Source of the DNA: Variovorax boronicumulans
GTDB taxonomy: Bacteria > Pseudomonadota > Gammaproteobacteria > Burkholderiales > Burkholderiaceae_C
DNA length: 64,000 nucleotides
Reading direction: 5' to 3'
Assembly (NCBI RefSeq): GCF_019352895.1
Contig: NZ_JAAAFX010000014.1
Location: 1-64,000 of the forward strand
The notes under the pieces were generated by a model. The model saw only the letters and a program-made list of their open reading frames with translations, made no database searches and had not been told where the DNA came from. The position numbers and the translations under genes are program-made. Below, piece by piece: positions 30,704 through 39,744 of the stretch. Each line of letters starts with the position of its first letter. The first letter of the stretch is position 1.

Positions 30704-31951
30704 ATGTCCACCTCCTCCCCTGCCGGCGCGCCGCCTGCGACCACCCTGCGCACCGATGCCCAGCTGATCGGCCTGGTCGGCCTGGCCCATGCGATCAGCC
30801 ATTTCAGCCAGCTCATCCTGGCGCCGCTGTTCCCCTGGCTCAAGGACGCCTTCGACGTCAGCTACACCGAACTGGGCGCGGTGCTCACGGTGTTCTTCGT
30901 GGTCTCGTGCATCGTGCAGGCGGCCTCGGGCTTCATCGTCGACAAGCTCGGCCCACGGCCGGTGCTGTTCGTCGGGCTCGGGCTGCTGGGCCTGGCCGGT
31001 TTCGGCTACGCGATGGCGCAGAGCTACTGGATGCTGCTGGCCAGCGCGGTGGTGGCGGGCGTGGGCAACGGGGTGTTCCATCCGGTTGACTACACGCTGT
31101 TCAACCGCAAGGTCGCGCCCACGCGCCTGGGCCATGCCTACAGCGTGCACGGCATCACCGGCAGCCTGGGCTGGGCGCTGGCGCCGGCCTTCGTGGTGCC
31201 GCTGGCCATGGCGTACTCGTGGCGCGTCGCGCTGGCGGCAGCCGGTGCGCTGGCGCTGGCGGTGCTGCTGGTGCTGTGGCTCTACCGCGGCGTGTTCTCG
31301 CTCGACGTCAAGGCGGTGCAGAAGGCCACGGGGCAGGTGCCGGGTGCGGCGGGCCAGTTCGATTTCCTGCGCATCCCCGCGGTCTGGATGTGCTTCGGCT
31401 TCTTCTTCTTCTATGCCATGGTGATCAGCGTGGTGCAGACCTTCGCCCCCGTGGCGGCTGGCCATCTGCATGCGGTGCCGCTGACGCTGGTGGCGGTGTG
31501 CCTCACGGTCTACATGGTGGCCAGCGCGGCCGGCATGGTGGTCGGCGGTTTCCTGGCGTCCGACCCGTCGCGCTGCGAGCGCATCGTGGGCGTGGGCTTC
31601 GGCATCGCGGCCGCGCTGGCGCTGGTGCTGGCCTTCGCCGATTTCGCGCCGGTGCTGGTGCCGGTGCTGTTCGGTGCCATGGGCTTCGCTTCCGGCATCG
31701 CCGGCCCTTCGCGCGACCTGCTGGTCAAGCGCTCGACGCCGGCCAATGCCACCGGCCGTGTGTATGGCGTGGTCTATGCCGGGCTCGACATCGGCCAGGC
31801 CGTGGCGCCGCTGATCTTCGGCCGGCTGATGGACGGCGGCCGCTACACCGAAGTGATCGTCGGCCTGGCGATCGTGCAGGGCGTGCTGATCGCCAGCGCC
31901 TTCAACGTGCGCCGCGTGCGGCGCGAGGCGCTGGTGCCGGCTTCGGCCTGA
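30704..31951 (+). CDS. MFS transporter (Fsr-like)
   Basis: This 415-residue major facilitator has 12 predicted helices. It opens with AHAISHFSQLILAPLFPWLK, followed by a motif-A-like loop (VDKLGPRPVLF). The central loop is short. The layout resembles the fosmidomycin-resistance (Fsr) branch, but the substrate cannot be assigned. It diverges from an AraC regulator, the usual pairing for an inducible exporter. Confidence 0.88.
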   Translation: MSTSSPAGAPPATTLRTDAQLIGLVGLAHAISHFSQLILAPLFPWLKDAFDVSYTELGAVLTVFFVVSCIVQAASGFIVDKLGPRPVLFVGLGLLGLAGFGYAMAQSYWMLLASAVVAGVGNGVFHPVDYTLFNRKVAPTRLGHAYSVHGITGSLGWALAPAFVVPLAMAYSWRVALAAAGALALAVLLVLWLYRGVFSLDVKAVQKATGQVPGAAGQFDFLRIPAVWMCFGFFFFYAMVISVVQTFAPVAAGHLHAVPLTLVAVCLTVYMVASAAGMVVGGFLASDPSRCERIVGVGFGIAAALALVLAFADFAPVLVPVLFGAMGFASGIAGPSRDLLVKRSTPANATGRVYGVVYAGLDIGQAVAPLIFGRLMDGGRYTEVIVGLAIVQGVLIASAFNVRRVRREALVPASA

Positions 31952-31988
31952 GCGGGGCCTGGACGGGCCTGATCGCCGCGCCGCGGGC

Positions 31989-33002
31989 CTACGGGGACGG
32001 CTCGGTCCAGATGCGCTGCCACAGCGCGCCGAGGCCATCGGTCGGCGCCTTCCATGCGAACTGCTTCGGCGGCACCGCCTGCCAGCGGCCGTCGACGCGG
32101 CGCGCGACCTCGAACTGGAAGCTGTAGCTCGGCTCCTGCCCCATGCGCAGGTCGGACAGCACCAACGCGCCCCCGGCATCGACCTGCGCGCGCATGAAGC
32201 CACCGTTGAACCACTGCAAGCTCCGCACCGCGGGCACCTCGCGTGCGTCCGCGAGCGCCTTCACGTTCGAGGCATGGGGGTCGAACACCATCGGCCCGCG
32301 GTCGGCCACCAGCGAGCGTTCGCCGATCAGGTAGCCGGTGGGCGTCATCACGATCACGCGCCACAGCAGGATGTTGAAGGGTGTGGGCGTTGCGAGCCGC
32401 GGCGCATCGGCCAGGCCCATGGCGGCCAGCGTGCGCGCGGCGGCGCGCTCGACCTGCTGCTGGGCCAGCAGCGAGGCCCCGAGGTAGGCGCTGCTCAGCA
32501 CCAGGCCGGCGACCAGGGCGCGCTGGGCCGAGGCCTTCTCGGCCAGGCACCAGGCGAAGATGCAGGCGAGCAGCAGCCACAGCGTGTAGCCGAGGTCGAT
32601 GATGAAGATGCTCGACCACGACACCGGCGCCGACGGCAGCGGCCACCACAGTTGCGTGCCGTAGGCCGTGAAGGCATCGAGCAGCGGATGGGTGAGCAGT
32701 GCCGCCTGCATGGCCCAGAACCAGCGCGCGGGCTCGGCCCGTGTGCGGCCATGGCCGAAACGCCGGAACAGCCACCAGATCAGCGCCCCCACGAAGGGCA
32801 GCACCAGCAGCGAATGGCTGAAGCTGCGGTGCATGGTCATCAGCGCCACCGGGTCGTCGGTGAACGGCCGCAGCAGGAAGCTGTCGAGATCGGGCAGCGT
32901 GCCGAGCGCGGCGCCCGCGAGCAGCGCCGCGCGGCGATGGCGCGCGGGCGCAATGGCCGCAGCGGTCGCGCCGCCTAGAAGTATCTGGGTGAGGGAATCC
33001 AT
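31989..33002 (-). CDS. Membrane-bound metal-dependent hydrolase (DUF457/YdjM type)
   Basis: This 337-residue inner-membrane protein has several helices and the family metal-site residues in ALGTLPDLDSFL and MHRSFSHSLL. Further histidine/aspartate residues lie in LTHPLLDAFTAYGTQLWWP. About 130 residues at the C-terminus form a soluble, probably extracytoplasmic domain. Its substrate is unknown; some relatives are tied to membrane stress responses. ATG at 33002 is preferred over a start ten codons upstream. It converges with the MFS gene. Confidence 0.83.
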   Translation of the reverse strand: MDSLTQILLGGATAAAIAPARHRRAALLAGAALGTLPDLDSFLLRPFTDDPVALMTMHRSFSHSLLVLPFVGALIWWLFRRFGHGRTRAEPARWFWAMQAALLTHPLLDAFTAYGTQLWWPLPSAPVSWSSIFIIDLGYTLWLLLACIFAWCLAEKASAQRALVAGLVLSSAYLGASLLAQQQVERAAARTLAAMGLADAPRLATPTPFNILLWRVIVMTPTGYLIGERSLVADRGPMVFDPHASNVKALADAREVPAVRSLQWFNGGFMRAQVDAGGALVLSDLRMGQEPSYSFQFEVARRVDGRWQAVPPKQFAWKAPTDGLGALWQRIWTEPSP

Positions 33003-33090
33003 GGCGCGATCGTAGTGACCGCGCAGGCCCACCCCCGGCGCATCGGGCCGCGACCCCGTGTGGGATCGCGCCCCGGGATCGGTTCCAGGC

Positions 33091-33603
33091 TCAGGCCGCG
33101 ATCAGCGCCTCGACCTGGCGCAGGCCTTCGAGGGTCTTGAGGCAGGCGTCGGCGGCCTCGGTGCCCTTGACCGCGAAGTGCGCATGGAAGTACTTGCGGT
33201 GCTCCACATGTTCGTGGAAGTGGTGTGGCGTGAGCACGGCCGACAGCATCGGCACATTGGTCTCGAGCTGCAGCGACATCAGCGTGCTGACCACGGTGTT
33301 GGCGACGAACTCATGGCGGTAGATGCCGCCGTCGACCACCAGCGCGCAGCCCACGATGGCGGCGTAACGGCCCGACAGCGCGAGCCGCTTGGCATGCAGC
33401 GGGATCTCGAAGGCGCCGGGCACGTCGAGCACGTCGATGCGCTCGCGCGGGAAACCCTGGCGCTGCATCTCGGCGAGGAAGGCGTCGCGCGCCTGGTGGA
33501 CGATGTCCGAATGCCATTGCGCCTCGATGAAGGCGACGCGCTGCGCTTCGGCGTTGTCCGAAGCGGCGACGGCGGAGAGGGGAAGGTCGTTGATCTGACT
33601 CAT
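33091..33603 (-). CDS. ribH: 6,7-dimethyl-8-ribityllumazine synthase, type II (RibH2)
   Basis: The 170-residue enzyme condenses dihydroxybutanone phosphate with the ribitylamino-pyrimidine to form lumazine, the riboflavin precursor. The signature ALVVDGGIYRHEFVA and HHFHEHVEHRKYF fit the type II (Brucella-like, decameric) lumazine synthases and not the icosahedral type I. ATG at 33603 matches the family start; the longer frame upstream crosses the FMN riboswitch. An FMN riboswitch begins about 250 bp upstream, so expression should fall when FMN is plentiful. Confidence 0.94.
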   Translation of the reverse strand: MSQINDLPLSAVAASDNAEAQRVAFIEAQWHSDIVHQARDAFLAEMQRQGFPRERIDVLDVPGAFEIPLHAKRLALSGRYAAIVGCALVVDGGIYRHEFVANTVVSTLMSLQLETNVPMLSAVLTPHHFHEHVEHRKYFHAHFAVKGTEAADACLKTLEGLRQVEALIAA

Positions 33604-33699
33604 GGTGTGCCTTTGAAGCAGTTTTCCTGAATCAGGGCGCACGAAGCCGCAGCCGCGGCGCGCGCCAGAAAGGACGCGCGGCCACGCCGACGGTTCGCG

Positions 33700-33850
33700 C
33701 TCTCTTTCATCCGGACTGTGACCGTCGGCCCCGGAATCACACCGGATCTGCTGACCCTGCCGCACACGTCGTGTGCCGCAGGCGCTCGCGGGCTTGTGCG
33801 AACGAGTCGCCATCACCGCCGGTGGGGAATTGCACCCCGCCCTGAGAACG
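33700..33850 (-). ncRNA. FMN riboswitch (RFN element) of ribH
   Basis: On the minus strand the element starts with GTTCTCAGGGCGGGGTGCAA, continues through CCCCACCGGCGGTGAT, the variable arm and GATCCGGTGTGATTCCGGGG, and ends with GACGGTCACAGTCCGGATG plus AAAGAGAG. These are the conserved blocks of the FMN aptamer. The following 96 bases to the ribH ATG have no T-run, so control of translation start is more likely than termination. The upstream 33851-33959 holds its probable promoter (TAGAAT at 33882-33887) and no gene. Confidence 0.96.
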
Positions 33851-33959
33851 CTTGTCGCCCGGCGAACCGGACCACGCGCCGATTCTAGGAGCCGGCTGAG
33901 GGCCATGTTGTCGCCGGCGCGCCAGACCTTCGGACGCAGGGGATTTTTCCGAGGGGTGC

Positions 33960-35054
33960 TCAGCGCGGCGCCAGGAACTGTGTCATGCGCTGCAGTTCGT
34001 CGTCGAGCGCCGCGCGAAAGGCCGCGCCGCGCGGTGGCGTGGCGGCATAGCCGAAGCTCGGCTGCAAGGACCCGCCGGGTGCGCTCACGTTGGCCCAGCC
34101 GATCACCTGTTCGTGCCACAGCATCGGCAATGCGTAGTAGCCGAAGCGGCGCTGCGGCGCGGGCGTGTAGGCCTCGAACTTGTAGGTCCAGCCCCAGAGC
34201 AGTTCGAAGCGCCGGCGGTCCCAGACCACCGGATCGAAGGGCGCGAGCAGGCGCAGCGCATCGTCGGGCGCGTGGCGCTTCGAGGCCGGCGTCTCGTCGG
34301 CGGGCCAGTACCAGGTCGTGCCGTCGATGCGGCAGCTCGCGAGTTCTTCGTCGCGCGCGATGCGCAGCGCGGCCTGGGTCTGCGCCGCGAGGTGGGGTGC
34401 GCCATAGCCCAGCAGACGCACCAGGTAGGTCAGGCTGGCGGCCGGCAGCGGCGCGTACTTGCGCACGACCAGCGCGATCAGCGCCGCGGCGCGTTGTGCG
34501 CGGCCCGCGGGGCTGTCGTCGGCCGGCGCATGCGCCACGGCCGCGTAGACGCGGGTGCCGCTGTCGCGCCGCACCACGCGCAGCAGGCCGCGGTAGTGCA
34601 GGCCGTCGAGCAGGTGCGTGGTGGCGTTGCTCGAGCCGCCCCAGTAGTTGGTCACGCGGCCATGCGCGAAGTGCAGCTCGACCTGGCGCGGATGCACCGG
34701 GCCGTGGGCCTGCACGTAGGCCAGCACCTCGGCGGCCTTGCGCTGGGTGTCGGCATCCCAGGCCCGTGTCGATTCGCGCGGGTGCATCAGCGCCAGATGC
34801 TCGCGCGGCAAAAAACCGTAGTTGACCAGGCAGTCCTCCTCGATGGCGAGCCGGCTGTAGCGGCTTTCGAGGTCGCCCGCGCGGTAGTCCTTCACGCGGT
34901 GGCGCAAGGTCAGGTCCTGGGCACGCGCGGGTGCACGGATCGGATCGGCCTGCACGAAGCCGAGCTTGCGGATCGCGGCGGGCAGCGTGGTCGGGGAGAA
35001 GAGGGTGCGCGCCACCGCGTAGCGGCGCAGGTCGTCGAGGGTGGGCTCAGCCAT
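33960..35054 (-). CDS. YcaQ/AlkX-type DNA glycosylase (HTH_42 winged-helix protein)
   Basis: The 364-residue protein is of the winged-helix HTH_42 family, whose members AlkZ and YcaQ excise bulky adducts and unhook interstrand DNA crosslinks. The catalytic Q-x-D motif is present in GFVQADPIRAPARAQDL (Gln35, Asp37). The following LTLRHRVKDYR and EDCLVNYGFLPREH blocks are conserved. The C-terminal part contains WGWTYKFEAYTP and RRFGYYALPMLWH. ATG at 35054 is preferred over one three codons upstream. It follows the hydantoin operon on the same strand, 61 bp after the last racemase; the functions look unrelated. Confidence 0.85.
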   Translation of the reverse strand: MAEPTLDDLRRYAVARTLFSPTTLPAAIRKLGFVQADPIRAPARAQDLTLRHRVKDYRAGDLESRYSRLAIEEDCLVNYGFLPREHLALMHPRESTRAWDADTQRKAAEVLAYVQAHGPVHPRQVELHFAHGRVTNYWGGSSNATTHLLDGLHYRGLLRVVRRDSGTRVYAAVAHAPADDSPAGRAQRAAALIALVVRKYAPLPAASLTYLVRLLGYGAPHLAAQTQAALRIARDEELASCRIDGTTWYWPADETPASKRHAPDDALRLLAPFDPVVWDRRRFELLWGWTYKFEAYTPAPQRRFGYYALPMLWHEQVIGWANVSAPGGSLQPSFGYAATPPRGAAFRAALDDELQRMTQFLAPR

Positions 35055-35115
35055 GCGGTGCATTGCAGCACAGGCGGCACGCGCCCGTCGTTCCCGCGCC
35101 GGATGTCCCGGGTTT

Positions 35116-35835
35116 CTAGGCCGTGCCGGGCCGCATCAGCGCGATGGCCTCGCGCGCCAGCGCATCGATCGAATCGGTGAGCACGATGCCGAGCTCGGCG
35201 CGCCGCCCCGGCGGTACCGCCAGCGGCAGTTCGGTGCAACCGAGCACCACGGCCTTCGCACCGCGTTGTGCGAGCAGGCGGACACCCTCGGCGGCGGGTG
35301 CGAAAGCCGCGTCGATGCGGTTGGCCTTCACTGCCGCGATGGCGGGCACGCACAGGCGCTGCACCTCTTCGGGCGAAGGTTCGATGGGCTCGTAGCCGGC
35401 GGCGCGCAGGTAGCGCTGGTAGAGCCCCATGGCGATGGTGGCCGGCGTGCCCAGGATGCCGACCCTGCCCTCGGTCACGCCCTGGCGGCGCAGGTCGGCC
35501 ACCACCGAGTCGACGATGTGCAGCAGCCGTGTCGGACTGGCGGCCTGCAGTTCGTCGAACCACAGGTGGGCGGTGTTGCAGGGGATCGCGATGCAGTCGG
35601 CACCGCCCGCCACCAGGGTTTCGATGCCGCGCAGCATGGCCGGCAGGGGGCTCGGGCCGGTGCCCATGCAGGCCGAGGAGCGGTCGGGGATCGCGGGGTC
35701 GTTGCACAGCAGCACCGGGATGTGCTGCTGGTCGCTGTCGGCGGGTGTCAGCTGCACCATGCGCAGCGCGAAGGCGGCGCCGGCCAGCGGCCCCATGCCG
35801 CCGAGCACGCCCAGGCGCTGCGGCACCGCGTTCAT
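35116..35835 (-). CDS. Aspartate/glutamate racemase family protein
   Basis: This is a 239-residue cofactor-independent racemase. The two catalytic cysteines lie in CIAIPCNTAH (Cys86) and VVLGCTELPL (Cys200), and the N-terminal GVLGGMGPLAG is typical of aspartate racemases. It overlaps the preceding racemase gene by 4 bp and is the last gene of the hydantoin operon. It may racemise the product amino acid, giving access to both enantiomers (inference). Confidence 0.9.
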   Translation of the reverse strand: MNAVPQRLGVLGGMGPLAGAAFALRMVQLTPADSDQQHIPVLLCNDPAIPDRSSACMGTGPSPLPAMLRGIETLVAGGADCIAIPCNTAHLWFDELQAASPTRLLHIVDSVVADLRRQGVTEGRVGILGTPATIAMGLYQRYLRAAGYEPIEPSPEEVQRLCVPAIAAVKANRIDAAFAPAAEGVRLLAQRGAKAVVLGCTELPLAVPPGRRAELGIVLTDSIDALAREAIALMRPGTA

Positions 35836-36521
35836 GCCGCGGCACCGCCGCGTTGCCGGCGCGCGAGACCCGCCGCGAGTTCGGCCGCGGCCTCGCAGGG
35901 GTCGATGACCGGCACGCCCAGCGCGGCTTCGAGCGGTGCGCGCAGGTCGGCCATGCCGGCGCAGCCGAGCAGCACGACGTCGGCGCCGTCCGCGTCGACC
36001 AGCAGCCGGGCCGCCGCGATCATGGGTTCGAGTGCATGGGCGGCGTCGCCCGACAGGTGCACCGGCAGGTCGAGCGGACGCTCGGCCACCACGCGCTCGC
36101 GCACGCCCAGGATGTCCCAGTAGCGCAGGTGGCGCGGGATCGCGGCGCTGGCGATGGCGATCACGCCCACGCGCGCACCGCGGGCCATGGCGGCGCGCAT
36201 GCCCGCCTCACCCAGGCCGATCACCGGCTTGTCGCAGCGCGCGCGCGCCGCGGCGATGCCGGGATCGCTGAAGCAGGCCAGCACGAAGGCGTCGGCCTCG
36301 CTCGCATGCGCGGCCACGTCGTCGGCCGCGATGCGCGCGCCCCGCTCGAAGTCGGCCTGCGTCACGATGCCCGGCGGGCCGTCGTGCGCGGTGACGCAGT
36401 CGAAGTCGCACCGCGCGGGCGGCACGGTCGCGCGAAAGGCGCGCGCCACGGCCTCGGTCACGCTGGCGCTGCTGTTGGGGTTCAGCACCCGAACACGCGG
36501 AACGGTGGAAGGCGCACTCAT
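35832..36521 (-). CDS. Hydantoin racemase / Asp-Glu-hydantoin racemase family
   Basis: This 229-residue two-cysteine racemase has RVRVLNPNSSASVTEAV at the N-terminus. The cysteines are in VLACFSDPG (Cys83) and VLLGCAGM (Cys187), motifs typical of hydantoin racemases. It would interconvert L- and D-5-substituted hydantoins so that a D-selective route can use both. It overlaps the hydantoinase and the second racemase genes by 4 bp each (ATGA), which supports tight co-expression. Confidence 0.9.
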   Translation of the reverse strand: MSAPSTVPRVRVLNPNSSASVTEAVARAFRATVPPARCDFDCVTAHDGPPGIVTQADFERGARIAADDVAAHASEADAFVLACFSDPGIAAARARCDKPVIGLGEAGMRAAMARGARVGVIAIASAAIPRHLRYWDILGVRERVVAERPLDLPVHLSGDAAHALEPMIAAARLLVDADGADVVLLGCAGMADLRAPLEAALGVPVIDPCEAAAELAAGLARRQRGGAAA

Positions 36522-38029
36522 GCCTGGTTCTCCCCGAGTCCGATCAGCGCCTTGAGCACGCGGCCGTGCGGGCGTTCCGCACCGGCGGCCGGCGTGCGGC
36601 GCGGCAGGTCGGGGGCGCCGCGGCGCAGGTAGGCGCCGCTGCCGCGCTCGGCATGCAGCGCGTTGTCCTCGATCACCACGCGGCCGCGGCTCACCACCAC
36701 CTCGGGCCAGCCCTGGATGGTGCGACCTTCGTAGGGCGTGTAGCCCGCGTTGTCGTGCAGCATCGCCGCCGTGATGGTGGTCTCGCGTTCGGCGTTCCAG
36801 ACCGCGATGTCGGCATCGGCACCCAGCGCGATCGCGCCCTTGCGCGGCGCCAGGCCGTAGAGCTTCGCGTGGTTGGTGGCGGTGAGCGCGACGAACTGGT
36901 GGATGTCGATGCGGCCCTTGAGGAAGCCTTCGCTGAACAGCAGCGGCATGCGCAGTTCGATGCCCGGCACGCCGTTGGCCATTTCCTTGAAGGTGGTGGC
37001 GTCGCCCTTGGGCAGCTTGCCGGTCTCGTCGAAGCGGTAGGGTGCGTGGTCCGACGAATAGGTGGCCAGCGTGCCGTCGATCAGGCCGCGCCAGATCGCC
37101 TCCTGCGCGTCGGCGTCGCGCGCGGGCGGCGAGCAGCAGAACATCGCGCCTTCCAGGCCCGGGCGGTCCATGTCGTCCGCGGTCAGGAACAGGTACTGCG
37201 GGCAGCTCTCGGCCAGCACGTTGGCGCCCAGCAGCTGGGCCTGGCGGATCACCTCGACGGTCTCGCCGCCGGCCACGTGCACCAGCAGCAGCGGCACGTC
37301 GACCAGGCGCGCCAGCGCGATCGCGCGGTAGGCGGCCTCGGTCTCGGCCAGCGGGTCGTGTGCCACGCCGTGGAACTTGGGCGCGGTGTGGCCGCGGTCG
37401 ATCAGGCGCTGCGCGATCCAGCGGATCATGTCGTTGTTCTCGGCATGCACCATCACCAGCGCGCCCTCGGCGCGGGCCAGCGCCAGCACGTCGAGCAGCT
37501 CGATGTCCTCGAGCTTCATGCGGTCGTAGGTCATGTAGACCTTGAGCGAGGTGATGCCGTCGCGGATGGCCGCGGGCAGGTCCGTGGAGAGCGTGGCGGC
37601 GTCGGGGTTCGCCAGGATCAGGTGGAACCCGTAGTCGATCACCGCCTTCTCGGCCGCGCGTCGGCTGTAGTCGGCCAGCACCTCGGGCACCGACATTTCG
37701 CGATGCTGGGCCGCGAAGGGCAGGATGGTGGTGGTGCCGCCGAAGGCGGCCGACACCGTGGCCGAGTAGAAGTCGTCGGCGCACATCATGCCCATGCCCG
37801 AGCGCTGCTCGACGTGGCAGTGGCTGTCGATGCCGCCCGGCAGCACCCAGCGGCCGGTGGCGTCGACGTCGCGCAGGCCCGGCGGCAGCGAGCCGCCGAT
37901 GGCCGCGATGCGCCCGTCGCGCACGCCGAGGTCGCCCTCGATCACGCGGCCGTCGGTGACGATGCGGCCGCCGCGAATCGTCAGGTCGAAGCGTTCTTCG
38001 CCGATCAGCGAAGCGATGGTGGTGTCCAT
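36518..38029 (-). CDS. hydA: D-hydantoinase / dihydropyrimidinase
   Basis: This 503-residue cyclic amidase opens 5-substituted hydantoins or dihydropyrimidines to N-carbamoyl amino acids. All residues of the binuclear metal site are visible: His70 and His72 in GGIDSHCHVE, the carbamylated Lys163 in SLKVYMTYDR, His195 in VHAEN, His251 in LLVHVAGGE and Asp327 in SSDHAP. The C-terminus is extended by about 40 residues (Arg/Pro-rich). ATG at 38029 is chosen. It lies between the carbamoylase and racemase genes. Confidence 0.93.
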   Translation of the reverse strand: MDTTIASLIGEERFDLTIRGGRIVTDGRVIEGDLGVRDGRIAAIGGSLPPGLRDVDATGRWVLPGGIDSHCHVEQRSGMGMMCADDFYSATVSAAFGGTTTILPFAAQHREMSVPEVLADYSRRAAEKAVIDYGFHLILANPDAATLSTDLPAAIRDGITSLKVYMTYDRMKLEDIELLDVLALARAEGALVMVHAENNDMIRWIAQRLIDRGHTAPKFHGVAHDPLAETEAAYRAIALARLVDVPLLLVHVAGGETVEVIRQAQLLGANVLAESCPQYLFLTADDMDRPGLEGAMFCCSPPARDADAQEAIWRGLIDGTLATYSSDHAPYRFDETGKLPKGDATTFKEMANGVPGIELRMPLLFSEGFLKGRIDIHQFVALTATNHAKLYGLAPRKGAIALGADADIAVWNAERETTITAAMLHDNAGYTPYEGRTIQGWPEVVVSRGRVVIEDNALHAERGSGAYLRRGAPDLPRRTPAAGAERPHGRVLKALIGLGENQA

Positions 38030-38049
38030 GCGCAGTTCCGTGTGTGCGT

Positions 38050-38988
38050 TCAGACCAGCGGCTCGCCGGCGCCGGTGCGCTCGACGATCAGGCCGTAGTG
38101 CTCGGGGCGGCGATGCTTGGCGAAGTTGAAGACGTGCTGGCGGAAGTACTCGCCCAGCGACATGTCGGCCTTCACGCTGATCACTTCGTCTTCTTCGGTG
38201 AGCGAGCGCGCGACGATCTCGCCCGTGGGCGCCACGATGGCCGAGCTGCCGATCATGTGGTGGCCGTCTTCCGAGCCGCACTTGGCGGCGGCCGCCACCC
38301 AGATGCCGTTCTGGTAGGCATTGGCCTGCAGCGACACCAGGTGCGTGGTGGTGCGCAGGTGCACCGGCTCGTTCCAGTGGATGTTGAGCGAGGGCGTGTT
38401 GTAGCCCAGCACCACCACCTCGGCGCTCTGCAGCGCCATCACGCGGTAGGTCTCGGGCCAGCGGCGGTCGTTGCACAGGCACATGCCGAAGCGCGTGCCC
38501 ATGGTGTCGAACACGCGGAAGCCCAGGTCGCCCACTTCGAAGAACTTCTTCTCCAGATGCTGGAAGGGCGCGTCGGGCTTGTGGTCGGAATGGCCCGGCA
38601 GGTGGATCTTGCGGTACTTGCCGACGATGGCGCCGGTGCGGTCCACGATGATCGAGGTGTTGTAGCGCTTGCCTTCGGGCGTGCGTTCGGCATAGCCGAG
38701 GTAGAAGCCCAGCGCCAGCTTCTTGGCCTCGTCGAACAGCGGCTGCACCTGGGCGTTGGGCATGGTCGCCTCGAAGAAGCGCGCCTCGGCCTCGGCCTCC
38801 TCCATCCAGTAGCGCGGGAAGAAGGTGGTGAGCGCGAGCTCGGGGAACACGACCATCTCGGCGCCGCGGCTCTTGGCATCGCGCATCATCTCGACCAGGC
38901 GGCGGACGACCGCCTCGCGGGTGTCCGACAGGTGCACCGGGCCCATCTGGGCGACGGCCAGACCCAATGTGCGTTTCGTTGTCATCAT
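38050..38988 (-). CDS. N-carbamoyl-D-amino acid hydrolase (nitrilase superfamily)
   Basis: This 312-residue amidohydrolase splits N-carbamoyl-D-amino acids to the D-amino acid, CO2 and ammonia. The Glu-Lys-Cys triad is Glu50 in VFPELALTTFFPRYW, Lys127 in GKYRKIHLPGH and Cys172 in MCLCNDRRWPE. These segments are nearly those of the Agrobacterium enzyme. The ATG three bases further on (38985) is an equally good start. With the hydantoinase it completes the two hydrolytic steps of hydantoin use. Confidence 0.95.
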   Translation of the reverse strand: MMTTKRTLGLAVAQMGPVHLSDTREAVVRRLVEMMRDAKSRGAEMVVFPELALTTFFPRYWMEEAEAEARFFEATMPNAQVQPLFDEAKKLALGFYLGYAERTPEGKRYNTSIIVDRTGAIVGKYRKIHLPGHSDHKPDAPFQHLEKKFFEVGDLGFRVFDTMGTRFGMCLCNDRRWPETYRVMALQSAEVVVLGYNTPSLNIHWNEPVHLRTTTHLVSLQANAYQNGIWVAAAAKCGSEDGHHMIGSSAIVAPTGEIVARSLTEEDEVISVKADMSLGEYFRQHVFNFAKHRRPEHYGLIVERTGAGEPLV

Positions 38989-39036
38989 TGCTTCCTCAGT
39001 TAGCGTGGGTGGTTGTTCGGGGGAGGGCGGGCCGCG

Positions 39037-39723
39037 TCATGCGGCCCGGGGCTGGGCGCGGCGCTGGCGTTTTTCCAGGCGGCCCAGCAGCACGACCAGC
39101 GGCCACAGCAGCGCCAGGTAGATCAGCGCGGCCAGCACGATGGGCGTGGGGTTGTAGAGCATCGATTGCGCGGAGCGCGCGGCATAGAGCATCTCGGGCA
39201 CCGACACCACGCTGGCGATGGTGGTGAGCTTCACCACTTCGATCATGTTGCTCACCAGGTCGGGGAACACGTTGCGCACCGCCTGCGGAATCTCGACGTA
39301 CACCAGGCTGCCGACCCGGCCCATGCCGGTCGACAGCGCCGCCTCGCGCTGGCCGCGCGGCACCGACTCGAGGCCGGCGCGCAGGATCTCGCCGAAGTAG
39401 CTCGAGTTGTTCAGCATGAAGCCCAGCGCCACGCAGGCCATGGGCGAGAGCTCCAGGCCGAGGTAGGGCAGGCCGGTGTACAGGAAAATCAGCAGCACCA
39501 GCGGCGGAAACGCGCGGAAGAAATCGATGTAGATCACCAGCAGCGCGCGCACCAGCCGGTTGCGGACCACGAAGCCGGTCACCGCCAGCACCATGCCGGC
39601 GCCCATCCCGAGCGGGATCACCCACACCGACAGCAGCAGCGTGTTGAGCAGGCCCTGCAGCACGTAGGGCGTGACTTCGCGCACCACGTCGAGGTTGAAG
39701 AAGTATTGGAGGATGAGTTCCAT
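39037..39723 (-). CDS. Polar amino acid-type ABC transporter permease
   Basis: This 228-residue inner-membrane subunit has about five helices. The HisM/GlnP-type loop IYIDFFRAFPPLVLLIFLYT and the EAA motif region EILRAGLESVPRGQREAALS are present. It forms the channel with the permease encoded upstream (39745-40425). It follows that gene by 21 bp and precedes the carbamoylase by 48 bp, so uptake and hydrolysis are one transcript. Confidence 0.92.
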   Translation of the reverse strand: MELILQYFFNLDVVREVTPYVLQGLLNTLLLSVWVIPLGMGAGMVLAVTGFVVRNRLVRALLVIYIDFFRAFPPLVLLIFLYTGLPYLGLELSPMACVALGFMLNNSSYFGEILRAGLESVPRGQREAALSTGMGRVGSLVYVEIPQAVRNVFPDLVSNMIEVVKLTTIASVVSVPEMLYAARSAQSMLYNPTPIVLAALIYLALLWPLVVLLGRLEKRQRRAQPRAA

Positions 39724-39744
39724 GAGAGGCTCCGTTCGGCGGCT

